From Streptomyces sp. CoH27 (GTDB taxonomy: Bacteria > Actinomycetota > Actinomycetes > Streptomycetales > Streptomycetaceae): DNA of 64,000 nucleotides. Position numbers and translations under genes: made by a program. A model generated the notes under the pieces. That model saw nothing but the letters and a program-made list of their open reading frames with translations, had not been told where the DNA came from and made no database searches. Positions 28,102 through 36,184 of the stretch are shown here, in pieces; position 1 is the stretch's first letter, and the number at the start of each line of letters is the position of its first letter. The stretch spans positions 85,123 through 149,122 of the forward strand of contig NZ_JAIQYY010000020.1 in assembly GCF_020181035.1 (NCBI RefSeq), written 5' to 3'.

Positions 28102-28829
28102 CCGCCACCCCCGCCACCGTCCCGGTGACCGCCGCGCTCGCCCTCGGCGACGACGCCCTGGTGCTCTCCCACCGGCTGGGGGAGTGGGCCGGCCACGCCC
28201 CCGTACTGGAGGAGGAGGTCGCCCTCGCCAACATCGCCCTCGACCTCCTCGGCCAGGCCCGGGTGCTGCTGTCACTGGCCGGCGACGAGGACGAACTGGC
28301 CTTCCTGCGCGAGGAGCGGTCCTTCCGCAACCTCCAGCTGGTGGAACAGCCGGGTGGCGACTTCGCGCACACCATCGCCCGCCAGCTGTACTTCTCCACC
28401 TACCAGCACCTGCTCTACGCCGAACTCGCCGCCGGGGACGGACCGTTCGCCCCCCTCGCCGCGAAGGCCGTGAAGGAGGTGGCCTACCACCGCGACCACG
28501 CCGAGCAGTGGACCCTCAGACTGGGCGACGGCACGGAGACGAGCCACGAGCGGATGCGGCGGGCGTGCGACGCGCTGTGGCGGTTCACCGGCGAGATGTT
28601 CCAGCCGGTGGAAGGCCTGGACACCGTCGACTGGCCGGAGCTGGAGGCCCGGTGGCTCCAGTCCGTCACCGACGTCCTCGGCCGGGCCACGCTCCCCCTC
28701 CCCGAAGGACCGCGCACCGGCGCCTGGTCGGCGGGCGCCGGCCGGCAGGGCCTGCACACCGAGCCGTTCGGGCGGATGCTCGCCGAGATGCAGCATCTGC
28801 ACCGCAGCCACCCGGGGGCGACATGGTGA
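28098..28829 (+). CDS. paaC: Phenylacetyl-CoA epoxidase subunit C
   Basis: Structural ferritin-like partner of PaaA (243 aa). LGDDALVLSHRLGEWAGHAPVLEEEVALANIALDLLGQARVLL and VKEVAYHRDHAEQWTLRLGDGTETSHERM are family signatures; PaaC keeps the fold but not the full iron ligand set. The start is GTG 28098, which overlaps the paaB stop (GTGA); a longer open frame upstream runs through paaB in another frame and is not used. Confidence 0.95.
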   Translation: MTATPATVPVTAALALGDDALVLSHRLGEWAGHAPVLEEEVALANIALDLLGQARVLLSLAGDEDELAFLREERSFRNLQLVEQPGGDFAHTIARQLYFSTYQHLLYAELAAGDGPFAPLAAKAVKEVAYHRDHAEQWTLRLGDGTETSHERMRRACDALWRFTGEMFQPVEGLDTVDWPELEARWLQSVTDVLGRATLPLPEGPRTGAWSAGAGRQGLHTEPFGRMLAEMQHLHRSHPGATW

Positions 28830-29362
28830 CCGCCACCGCCCTGGAGGCGGAACTGCTGGAGCTGGCCGGCTCGGTGCCCGACCCCGAGCTGCCCGTGCTC
28901 ACCCTGCGGGAGCTCGGCGTCCTGCGCGCGGTGCATGTCGGGGACGGCGACACGGTCGAGGTCGACCTGACCCCCACCTACACCGGCTGCCCCGCCATCG
29001 AGGCGATGACCCTCGACATCGAACGGATCCTGCGCGCCCACGGCATACGCGAGGTCACGGTCCGCACGGTCCTCGCACCCACCTGGTCCACCGACGACAT
29101 CACCCCCGAAGGCCGGCGCAAACTCCGGGAGTTCGGCATAGCTCCCCCGCGAGTCCGCGCCGACTCCGGCCCGGTGCCGCTCGCACTCGGCCCGACCCGC
29201 ACGATCGCGGCGGAGCGCGCGGAGGATCCGGACCCGGTCCGCTGCCCGCACTGCGGCTCCGCCGAGACGGAGCTGCTGAGCAGGTTCTCCTCCACCGCCT
29301 GCAAGGCGCTGCGCCGCTGTCTGTCCTGCCGTGAACCGTTCGACCACTTCAAGGAGTTGTGA
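28823..29362 (+). CDS. paaD: PaaD, iron-sulfur maturation protein of the phenylacetyl-CoA epoxidase
   Basis: A 179-residue protein. The N-terminal half is a MIP18/DUF59-type domain (VPDPELPVLTLRELGVLRAV, then LTPTYTGCPAIEAM with the conserved Cys) that serves Fe-S assembly on PaaE. The C-terminal half has a zinc-ribbon-like pair, CPHCGS and CLSC, usual in PaaD. ATG 28823 overlaps the end of paaC. Confidence 0.95.
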   Translation: MVTATALEAELLELAGSVPDPELPVLTLRELGVLRAVHVGDGDTVEVDLTPTYTGCPAIEAMTLDIERILRAHGIREVTVRTVLAPTWSTDDITPEGRRKLREFGIAPPRVRADSGPVPLALGPTRTIAAERAEDPDPVRCPHCGSAETELLSRFSSTACKALRRCLSCREPFDHFKEL

Positions 29363-30426
29363 TGGCACGCTTCCACCCGCTCCAGGTGGCCGCGGTCGAC
29401 CGGATCACCGACGACGCCGTCGCCCTCACCTTCACCGTCCCGCCCGCACTACGCGAGGAGTACCGGCACGCAGCCGGCCAGCACCTCGCGCTGCGCCGGA
29501 GCGTCGACGGCACGGAGGTCCGGCGCACGTACTCGATCTGCTCCCCCGCCCCCGACCCGGCCGGCGCGGGCCCGGACACCCTGCGGGTCGGCGTGCGGAT
29601 GGTGGAGGGCGGCGCCTTCTCGGCCTACGCGCTGAAGGAGATCAACGTCGGCGACGAGCTGGACGTGATGACCCCGGCCGGCCGCTTCACCCTGGACCCG
29701 GCGCCGGGGCTGTACGCGGCGATCGTCGGCGGCAGCGGCATCACCCCGGTGCTGTCCATCGTCTCCACGCTGCTGGCCCGCGAGCCGGCGGCCCGGTTCT
29801 GCCTGATACGCGGTGACCGTACGGCGGCCTCGACGATGTTCCTGGAGGAGGTCGCCGACCTGAAGGACCGCTACCCGGAGCGCTTCCAGCTGGTGACCGT
29901 CCTCTCCCGGGAGGAGCAGCAGGCGGGCCTGCCGTCCGGCCGGCTCGACCGGGACCGCCTGACCGGACTGCTGCCCGCGCTGCTGCCGGTCGACCAGGTC
30001 GCGGGGTGGTTCCTGTGCGGGCCGTACGGACTGGTGCAGGGCGCGGAGCAGGCGCTGCGCAAGCTCGACGTGGACCGCTCCCGCATCCACCAGGAGATCT
30101 TCCACGTGGACGCCGGATCGCCCCCGCCCGCCCCGGCCCAGGCCCCGGCGCACAGCACGGTCACCGCCCGTCTCGACGGCCGCGGGGGCAGCTGGCCGGT
30201 GCGCGACGGCGAGACCCTGCTGGAGACGGTCCTGCGCAACCGCCCGGACGCGCCCTACGCCTGCAAAGGCGGAGTCTGCGGCACCTGCCGTGCCTTCCTG
30301 GTCTCCGGCGAGGTCCGCATGGACCGCAACTTCGCCCTGGAGACGGAGGAGACGGAGGCCGGCTATGTCCTGGCCTGCCAGTCGCATCCGCTGACGGAAC
30401 AGGTGGAACTGGACTTCGACCGCTGA
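29362..30426 (+). CDS. paaE: Phenylacetyl-CoA epoxidase reductase subunit
   Basis: A 354-residue reductase that passes electrons from NADPH through FAD and a [2Fe-2S] centre to PaaA. The FAD domain has RRTYSICSPAP, the NADPH domain IVGGSGITPVLSIV, and the C-terminal plant-type ferredoxin CKGGVCGTC with a fourth Cys in LACQSHPL. AAGGAG stands five bases before ATG 29362; GTG 29359 directly upstream is a possible alternative. It ends the paa operon. Confidence 0.95.
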   Translation: MARFHPLQVAAVDRITDDAVALTFTVPPALREEYRHAAGQHLALRRSVDGTEVRRTYSICSPAPDPAGAGPDTLRVGVRMVEGGAFSAYALKEINVGDELDVMTPAGRFTLDPAPGLYAAIVGGSGITPVLSIVSTLLAREPAARFCLIRGDRTAASTMFLEEVADLKDRYPERFQLVTVLSREEQQAGLPSGRLDRDRLTGLLPALLPVDQVAGWFLCGPYGLVQGAEQALRKLDVDRSRIHQEIFHVDAGSPPPAPAQAPAHSTVTARLDGRGGSWPVRDGETLLETVLRNRPDAPYACKGGVCGTCRAFLVSGEVRMDRNFALETEETEAGYVLACQSHPLTEQVELDFDR

Positions 30427-30483
30427 GGGCTGCACGAGAGAGAAGCTGCACGAGAGGAGCTGCACGACAGAAGAACACCAGCC

Positions 30484-30546
30484 CCCGTTCCCTTCCCCGT
30501 TCCCTTCCCCCTTCCCTTCCCCGTTCCCTTCCCCGTTCCCTTCTCC
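30484..30546 (+). repeat. Pyrimidine-rich 12-bp tandem repeats
   Basis: About five imperfect copies of CCCCGTTCCCTT fill the space between paaE and the acyl-CoA dehydrogenase gene. The tract is nearly pure C and T on the plus strand and encodes nothing. It abuts the palindrome at 30547. Confidence 0.8.
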
Positions 30547-30560
30547 TAGAACCTGTTCTA
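30547..30560. promoter_or_regulatory. KstR-like palindrome and adjacent TGACG repeat upstream of the acyl-CoA dehydrogenase
   Basis: TAGAACCTGTTCTA has perfect six-base arms and fits the TAGAAC-N2-GTTCTA pattern bound by KstR, the TetR repressor of steroid catabolism in actinobacteria. Directly downstream TGACG-CTC-CGTCA (30564-30576) forms a second small inverted repeat. The start codon of the dehydrogenase is 43 bases further on. Confidence 0.6.
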
Positions 30561-30603
30561 TCTTGACGCTCCGTCAGATACCGCACCGTCGGAGGGACAG
30601 GCC

Positions 30604-31734
30604 GTGGACTTCACCTTCACCGAGGAGCAGCGGGCGGCAGGCGAGGCGGCGCGCGGGGTGTTCGCGGGCGTCGTGGCGGACGCGGTGCCCAGCCCGGCGC
30701 TCACCACCGGCGCCGTGGCCGAGGGCTTCGACCGGGAGCTGTGGACCCGGCTCGCCGAGGCGGACCTGCTGAGTCTGCTGCTCGACGAGGCACATGGCGG
30801 CTCCGGCCTGGACGCGATCGCGCTGTGCCTGGTGCTGCGCGAGTCCGCGAAGGTGCTCGCCCGGGTGCCGCTGCTGGAGCACAGCGCGGCCGCAGCGGCC
30901 GTACAGGCCTACGGCGGGCCGGAGTTGGCCGAGCGGGTGCTGGCCGGGGCCGGGCGAGGTGAGCTGGTGCTGACCGTGGCGGCGAACGGCCGCACCGGCC
31001 ACGACCCGGCCGAACTGGCCGTCGGCGCCCGGCGGGACGGGTCGGCGTGGGTGCTGGACGGGGTGCAGACGGCGGTGCCCTGGGCGTACGACGCGGATCT
31101 GGTCGTCGTACCGGCGCAGGGCGAAGGGACGACCGTGCTGGCGCTGGTGCCGCGCGAGCGGGACGGGGTGGTCCTCGCCGAGCAGGTGTCCACCAGCGGG
31201 GAGCGACTGGCCGAGCTGCGGCTGGCGTCGGTCCGGGTGGACGCGGGCGAGGTCATCGAGGCCGACGGCGCCTGGGAGTGGCTGCACGCGCTGCTCACCA
31301 CCGGCACCTGTGCGCTGGCGCTCGGGCTGGGCGAGCGGGTGCTGCGGATGACCGCCGAGTACACCGGCAAGCGGGAGCAGTTCGGGTATCCGATCGCGAC
31401 CTTCCAGGCGGTGGCCGTACAGGCAGCGGACCGGTACATCGATCTGCGCGCCATGGAGGCCACCCTCTGGCAGGCCGCCTGGCGGATCTCCTCGGGGGCG
31501 AAGGGGGCGCTGCCCGCCGCCGGGGACGTGGCGGTGGCGAAGATCTGGGCGGCCGAGGGCGTGCGCCGGGTGGTGCAGACGGCACAGCATCTGCACGGCG
31601 GGTTCGGCGCCGACACCGACTATCCGCTGCACCGGTATCACGCCTGGGCCAAGCACCTGGAGCTGGCGCTCGGCCCGGCGGCGGCGTACGAGGAGCGTCT
31701 GGGGGATCTGCTGGCGGCCCACCCGCTGGGCTGA
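30604..31734 (+). CDS. Acyl-CoA dehydrogenase
   Basis: A 376-residue flavoenzyme of the acyl-CoA dehydrogenase family. Starting MDFTFTEEQRAAGEAARGVF, it has the N-terminal helical domain, a beta-domain, and the C-terminal signature GKREQFGYPIATFQAVAVQAADRYIDLRAMEA with HLHGGFGADTDYPLHRYHAWAKHLEL. It lacks several of the residues of classical fatty acyl-CoA dehydrogenases and looks closer to actinobacterial FadE proteins that act as heteromers on steroid or side-chain CoA esters. GGAGGGACAGGCC precedes GTG 30604. The KstR-like palindrome upstream fits, but no partner fadE gene is adjacent. Confidence 0.85.
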   Translation: MDFTFTEEQRAAGEAARGVFAGVVADAVPSPALTTGAVAEGFDRELWTRLAEADLLSLLLDEAHGGSGLDAIALCLVLRESAKVLARVPLLEHSAAAAAVQAYGGPELAERVLAGAGRGELVLTVAANGRTGHDPAELAVGARRDGSAWVLDGVQTAVPWAYDADLVVVPAQGEGTTVLALVPRERDGVVLAEQVSTSGERLAELRLASVRVDAGEVIEADGAWEWLHALLTTGTCALALGLGERVLRMTAEYTGKREQFGYPIATFQAVAVQAADRYIDLRAMEATLWQAAWRISSGAKGALPAAGDVAVAKIWAAEGVRRVVQTAQHLHGGFGADTDYPLHRYHAWAKHLELALGPAAAYEERLGDLLAAHPLG

Positions 31735-31778
31735 CCGCACGCCCCGAGCAGAAGGGGGGAGAAGACAGCGGGGGGAAG

Positions 31779-32126
31779 CTACACGACCTGGCCGGGCTTG
31801 CCCTCGTCCGTGATCACCGGGCGGCCCGCGGCCTCCCAGAGCTGCATGCCGCCCGCGACATTCACCGCGTCGATGCCTTGCTGGACCAGGTACGCGGTGA
31901 CCTGGGCCGAGCGGCCGCCGGAGCGGCAAATGACATGGACGCGGCCGTCCTGCGGGGCCGCCTCGGTCAGCTCGCCGAAGCGGGCCACGAAGTCGCTCAT
32001 GGGGATGTGCAGCGCCCGCTCGGCGTGGCCCTCCTGCCACTCGTCGTCCTCGCGGACGTCCAGCAGGAAGTCGCCGTCCTTGAGGTCCGTGACCTCGACC
32101 GTGGGCACACCAGCTCCGAAATTCAT
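31779..32126 (-). CDS. Single-domain rhodanese
   Basis: A 115-residue rhodanese. LLDVREDDEWQEGHAERALHIPM is the N-terminal CH2 motif, and the active-site loop is VICRSGGRSAQV with the sulfur-carrying Cys near residue 80. Such small proteins move sulfane sulfur to acceptors in the cytoplasm. It converges on the acyl-CoA dehydrogenase gene and is followed leftward by no co-directional partner. Confidence 0.92.
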   Translation of the reverse strand: MNFGAGVPTVEVTDLKDGDFLLDVREDDEWQEGHAERALHIPMSDFVARFGELTEAAPQDGRVHVICRSGGRSAQVTAYLVQQGIDAVNVAGGMQLWEAAGRPVITDEGKPGQVV

Positions 32127-32182
32127 GTCCCCGACGCTACCCGAAGGCCCCGGCCCCGACCGAGGTCCCGACCGCGGGCGGC

Positions 32183-32995
32183 TCAGCCCTGCCCCAGCAG
32201 GCCGGCCAGTTCGGCCTCCCGCTGGGCGATGTCGTCGCGCAACCGGCCGGCGATCTCCTCAAGCAGCCCGTCGGGGTCGTCCGGGGCGAGCCGGAGCATG
32301 CCGGCGATCGCGCCCTCCTCCAGCTCACGGGCGACGAGGGTGAGCAGTTCCTTGCGCTGGGCGAGCCACTCCAGGCGGGCGTAGAGCTCCTCGGCGGCGC
32401 TCGGCCGCCGCTCCGGCGGTACCGGGCCCGCCGCCCACTCCTCGGCGAGCTCCCTGAGCAGGGCCTCGTCGCCGCGGGCGTAGGCGGCGTTGACGCGGGT
32501 GAGAAACTCCTCACGCCGCTGCTGCTCCTCTTCCTCCTGCGCGAGGTCGGGGTGGGCCTTGCGGGCCAGCTCGCGGTAGAGCTTGCGGGCCTCCTCACTG
32601 GGGCGCACCCGCTCCGGGGGCCGTACGGCCTGGTCGGTGAGCATGGCGGCGGCCTCCGGGAACAGGCCGTGGCCGTCCATCCAGCCGTGCAGCAGTTCCT
32701 CCACGCCGGGAATCGGCAGCACCTGGGCGCGGGCCTCCTCGGCGCGGCGGATGTCCTCCGGGTCGCCGGTGCGGGCGGCCTTCGCCTGGGCGATCTCGGC
32801 GTCCAGCTCCTCGATGCGGGCGTAGAGCGGGCCGAGTCGCTGTTCGTGCAGGCGGGAGAAGTTCTCGACCTCGACGCGGAAGGTCTCCACGGCGATCTCG
32901 TACTCGATCAACGCCTGCTCGGCGGCCCGTACGGCCTGCTCAAGCCGTTCCTCGGGCCGCGGCGCCTGTGACTGATCGGCTTCCGGGGTCGTCAT
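32183..32995 (-). CDS. Coiled-coil protein with J-domain-like HPD motif
   Basis: A 270-residue protein, mostly charged helix. Residues 20-95 form a likely coiled coil (VENFSRLHEQRLGPLYARIEELDAEIAQAKAA). Near residue 140 the stretch SEEARKLYRELARKAHPDLA then FLTRVNAAYARGD has the HPD tripeptide and helix pattern of a DnaJ J-domain. The C-terminal part is again helical. A role as a DnaK co-chaperone is plausible, but the domain is in the middle of the chain and its flanks are not those of DnaJ. ATG 32995 is chosen over longer frames, which have no family character. Confidence 0.75.
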   Translation of the reverse strand: MTTPEADQSQAPRPEERLEQAVRAAEQALIEYEIAVETFRVEVENFSRLHEQRLGPLYARIEELDAEIAQAKAARTGDPEDIRRAEEARAQVLPIPGVEELLHGWMDGHGLFPEAAAMLTDQAVRPPERVRPSEEARKLYRELARKAHPDLAQEEEEQQRREEFLTRVNAAYARGDEALLRELAEEWAAGPVPPERRPSAAEELYARLEWLAQRKELLTLVARELEEGAIAGMLRLAPDDPDGLLEEIAGRLRDDIAQREAELAGLLGQG

Positions 32996-33175
32996 CCGAC
33001 CAGGGTAGGGGGTGTGACCGCGGCAGCGCGCCGTAGGGCCGGGGGTCGCCCAGCCGCACGTCCACTCACCGAGCAGAGGCACCCTCGTCGAGGCGGAGCC
33101 GCGTATCCACACAACCCCACGCCCCGGCGCACACGGCGCCCGAGCCCCCTCACACCCCAGCCTCGCACCCCAGCC

Positions 33176-34681
33176 TCACACCCCCAGCTCGGCCGCGATC
33201 CTCCCCGTCCGCACTCCGGCCACCAGTTCGGCGTGGTCCTTCTCCGTGCGGTCGGCGTAGGCGACGGCGAAGGCGGCTATCGCCTCGTCCAGTTCCGTGT
33301 TCTTGCCGCAGTACCCGGCGATCAGCCGCGGGTCGGCGCTGTGGGAGTGGGCGCGGGCCAGCAGGGCGCCGGTCATGCGGCCGTAGTCGTCGATCTGGTC
33401 GGCGGCGAGGGCGGCGGGGTCGACGCTGCCCTTGCGATTGCGGAACTGCCGTACCTGGAAGGGGCGCCCGTCGACGGTCGTCCAGCCGAGCAGGGTGTCG
33501 CTGACGACCTGCATGTGCTTCTGGCCGAGGACCACCCGGCGCCCCTCGTGCTCCACCGCCGGCGTCTCGAAACCGGCCGTGGCCAGGTGCGGGACGAGCG
33601 CGGAGGGGCGGGCCTCCTTGACCTGGAGCACCAGCGGCTGCTCGCGGTGGTCGAGGAGCAGGACGACGTAGGACCGGGTGCCGACGCTGCCGGTGCCGAC
33701 CACCCGGAAGGCCACGTCGTGCACGGCGTGCCGGGCGAGCAGCGGGTGCCGGTCCTCGCCGAGGGTGTGGACGTACGGCTCCAGGGACGCGGCGACCGCT
33801 GCGGCCTCCTCGTCCGGGATCCGGCGCAGGACGGGAGCCGCGTCCACGAAACGGCGCCCGCCGTCCTCGACCACCTCCGTCGACCTCGCCGCGAAACGCC
33901 CGCTGGTGTTGGCCCGCGCCTTCTCCGAGACCCGCTGGAGAGTGCCGAGCAGATCGTGGGCGTCGGTGTGGGAGACCAGTTCCTCGTCGGCGATGGCGTT
34001 CCACGCCTCCAGCACGGGCAGCCTGGCCAGGAGCCGCATGGTGCGCCGGTAGGCGCCGACCGTGTCCCGCGCCGCCGCCCGGCAGGTGTCCTCGTCGGCG
34101 CCGGCCTCGCGCCCGGCGAGCACCAGGGAGGCGGCGAGCCGCTTCAGATCCCACTCCCAGGGGCCGTGCACGGTCTCGTCGAAGTCGTTGAGGTCGATGA
34201 CGAGGTCACCGCGGGCGTCGCCGTACAGGCCGAAGTTGGCCGCGTGGGCGTCTCCGCATATCTGGGTGCCGATCCTGGTCATCGGGGTGCGGGCCAGGTC
34301 GTAGGCCATGAGTCCGGCCGAGCCGCGCAGGAAGGCGAACGGGGTCGCCGCCATCCGTCCGACGCGGATGGGGGTCAGCTCCGGGATCCGGCCGGCGTTG
34401 GACTCGGCGACCGCGCTCACCGCGTCGGGGCGGGAGGCGTCCACGTCGAGCGTGCGGTGCGCGGCACGCGGCACAGCGACGCGCAGCGCCTTGCCCTCCT
34501 CCTTGGGCGAGCCCTGCCGCGGCCACTCGGCGAACCCCCGCACCCGCGGCAGCCGCCGGCCGCCCCCGGCCACGCCGGTCACGCCGGTCACGCCGGTCAC
34601 GCCGGTCACGCCGGTCACGCCGGTCACGCCGGTCACGCCGGTCACGCCAGTCACTGTGTCCCCACCGGCCTCGGTCACCAT
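33176..34681 (-). CDS. DUF2252 family protein with TGV tandem repeats at the N-terminus
   Basis: A 501-residue DUF2252 protein. The family has a kinase-like fold, seen here in GTQICGDAHAANFGLYG and DLVIDLNDFDETVHGPWEWDLKRLAASL, which recall the HGD and DFD loops of phosphotransferases. The substrate is unknown. Residues 11-37 are nine repeats of Thr-Gly-Val made by a 9-bp minisatellite, absent from the family at large. GGGGAGGGCGGTC precedes ATG 34681. It lies at the end of the core-like region. Confidence 0.85.
   Translation of the reverse strand: MVTEAGGDTVTGVTGVTGVTGVTGVTGVTGVTGVTGVAGGGRRLPRVRGFAEWPRQGSPKEEGKALRVAVPRAAHRTLDVDASRPDAVSAVAESNAGRIPELTPIRVGRMAATPFAFLRGSAGLMAYDLARTPMTRIGTQICGDAHAANFGLYGDARGDLVIDLNDFDETVHGPWEWDLKRLAASLVLAGREAGADEDTCRAAARDTVGAYRRTMRLLARLPVLEAWNAIADEELVSHTDAHDLLGTLQRVSEKARANTSGRFAARSTEVVEDGGRRFVDAAPVLRRIPDEEAAAVAASLEPYVHTLGEDRHPLLARHAVHDVAFRVVGTGSVGTRSYVVLLLDHREQPLVLQVKEARPSALVPHLATAGFETPAVEHEGRRVVLGQKHMQVVSDTLLGWTTVDGRPFQVRQFRNRKGSVDPAALAADQIDDYGRMTGALLARAHSHSADPRLIAGYCGKNTELDEAIAAFAVAYADRTEKDHAELVAGVRTGRIAAELGV
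34571..34651 (-). repeat. 9-bp minisatellite (nine units) coding Thr-Gly-Val
   Basis: Nine consecutive CACGCCGGT units, only the last carrying a base change, lie 29 bases inside the DUF2252 gene. The near-identity of the units points to recent expansion by slippage. Because the unit is a multiple of three, length changes keep the frame. Confidence 0.95.
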
Positions 34682-35291
34682 GACCGCCCTCCCCCGAACG
34701 CCGTACGCCGTACGCCGTGGACCCCGGCGCCGGACAACCGTCCGCACGAACATCAACTCGTGCAGACCGTACAACTCGGCCCGCCACCGCGAGCACCCCT
34801 GGGAGAGAGCTTCCTCACACGACGCACATAAAAGAGGACAGCCGTACATACGACTACGGGCCCATCGTTTTCACGATGGGCCCGTAGCCTCTGTGGGGCA
34901 CCGACGGAAATCCCCGATCAGCGTCTATCGAGCGCTCATCAAGATCGCTTCCCATGCTCGGGGAGATCGTTTCCCACCGCCCTGGCCGAGGCCGCATCGG
35001 CTCCGGACCGGCACGCCGGTAAGAACGCCGGTGATCACCGGCGGGCCGTGCCGGATCACCAGCGCTGCGACCTCGGGCTGGGGCAACTGTGGACGGTGCT
35101 GGGTAAGGATCTGAACACGAAGCCGTGCCTGGTATGGCTGACCGCAGAGTGCGGTACCGGGTGGGGCGTGAGGGGCTCGTGCCGATGCCAGCCGAGGAGG
35201 GCCCTCGGACAAGATCCGGCTTGCCACAAGGCCCTCAATCGCGTCGACCATGGCCGTCCGGCGCCGTCGGTCGGGCGCCTTCGGCTTCACT
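34682..35291. other. Gene-poor stretch with a strong hairpin and an 18-bp palindrome
   Basis: No gene can be supported in these 610 bases; the open frames present have irregular composition and no family character. The stretch holds the 15-bp hairpin at 34854-34887 and the perfect palindrome CGCCGGTGATCACCGGCG at 35026-35043. From here rightward the gene content changes from syntenic core functions to accessory genes. Confidence 0.6.
34854..34887. terminator. 15-bp perfect hairpin
   Basis: CTACGGGCCCATCGT and ACGATGGGCCCGTAG pair completely around the loop TTTC. No gene ends within 100 bases on the plus strand, and the DUF2252 gene begins 170 bases to its left, so it may insulate the DUF2252 promoter or mark the end of a lost gene. 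Confidence 0.65.
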
Positions 35292-35924
35292 TTATGACGT
35301 GGGACGCGCGTCGAGGAGGCTGCCGCGAACGGCTGTCAGGATCTCGTTGGAGAGGCCGTCGTGGGCGGTGGCGCGGGCCAGGGTGATCGCCCCGACCATG
35401 GTGGCCAGGTCGACGAGGGCGCGCTGCCGGTCCTGGGCGACGTCCTTGCCGTCCGTGGCCAGTTTCTCCAGGTTGTCCACCATGCGGCGGACACCGTCGA
35501 CGTACGCCCCCTTGAGGTCGGACGTGTCCCGCTCCACGTGTGCGGCGTCGAAGGCGAGAGCCGCCGCCGGGCAACCGGTGCCGGGATTGTCGCGGTGGAA
35601 CTCCGAGACGTAGCCTTCCAGATACGCCCGGTAGGTCTCTTCACGCCGGGTTTCGCCATCGGCCCCCAGCCCTTGGCTGTGGCCGTCCACGGCCGCCTGG
35701 TACTCCTCCTCACGCTGCGCGAACGCCACGGCGGTGGCGCGGGCGACCAGGTCGTCCTTCGAGGCGAAGTGCCGGTAGAAACCACCGTGCGTCAGCCCGG
35801 CCGCCGCCATCACCTCGGGAACGCTGACCTTGTCGACGCCGGCCTCACGGATCCTGGCGGCCGTGACCTCAAGGATGCGCCGGTAGTTCAGTTCGGTCTG
35901 GGCTTTGGAAACACGCGGCATCAC
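35292..35924 (-). CDS. TetR family regulator (cofactor-free NemR/YxaF-like branch)
   Basis: A 210-residue TetR regulator. The DNA-binding part is VDKVSVPEVMAAAGLTHGGFYRHFASKDDLVARA; GFYRHFASKD is usual for regulators next to detoxification enzymes. The C-terminal domain contains GCPAAALAFDAAHV, the conserved Cys-Pro found in this branch. GGAGGTGA precedes GTG 35924, with ATG 35921 directly after it as an alternative. The next gene upstream is an alpha/beta hydrolase on the same strand, and both promoters share the sequence ATCATCTATA. Confidence 0.88.
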   Translation of the reverse strand: MMPRVSKAQTELNYRRILEVTAARIREAGVDKVSVPEVMAAAGLTHGGFYRHFASKDDLVARATAVAFAQREEEYQAAVDGHSQGLGADGETRREETYRAYLEGYVSEFHRDNPGTGCPAAALAFDAAHVERDTSDLKGAYVDGVRRMVDNLEKLATDGKDVAQDRQRALVDLATMVGAITLARATAHDGLSNEILTAVRGSLLDARPTS

Positions 35925-35986
35925 CGATCACCTCCGTTGAGACGTACCGGCTGGATGCGGGGTGGCCGGTCTACCGGAACGAGCGC

Positions 35987-36008
35987 TAGATTACACCAAT
36001 CATCTATA
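35987..36008. promoter_or_regulatory. Putative TetR operator in the regulator's own promoter
   Basis: Arms TAGAT and ATCTA flank ten bases (35987-36006), and the right side continues to ATCATCTATA, which recurs at 37128-37137 in front of the hydrolase gene. The site lies about 65 bases upstream of the regulator, a position suited to autoregulation. Confidence 0.5.
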
Positions 36009-36184
36009 CAACGAGGCAGGGCCGACAAGGCCGGGGTGCGGTGGCGAGGATTCACAGCGCCGCCCATGCCCTGGAGGCGCGTTTCGCCGCACCCCCGGGA
36101 CATCCGATCCGGCCGGCGGGATGCCCATAGCCGCCCGGACCGTTTCAGTCGTCGCCCCCACCGCGAGGCTCCCTCTGCCGCCGT

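Noticed and set aside
30484..30546. Possible CRISPR array
   Set aside because: The repeats are 12-bp, contiguous and without spacers, in a pure pyrimidine tract.
31779..34681. Leftward rhodanese, J-domain and DUF2252 genes as one operon
   Set aside because: The genes are separated by about 55 and 180 bases with no overlap, and functions do not connect.
34925..35290. Minus-strand frame of 121 codons as a possible gene
   Set aside because: No ribosome site, no recognisable domain and irregular codon use; treated as non-coding.
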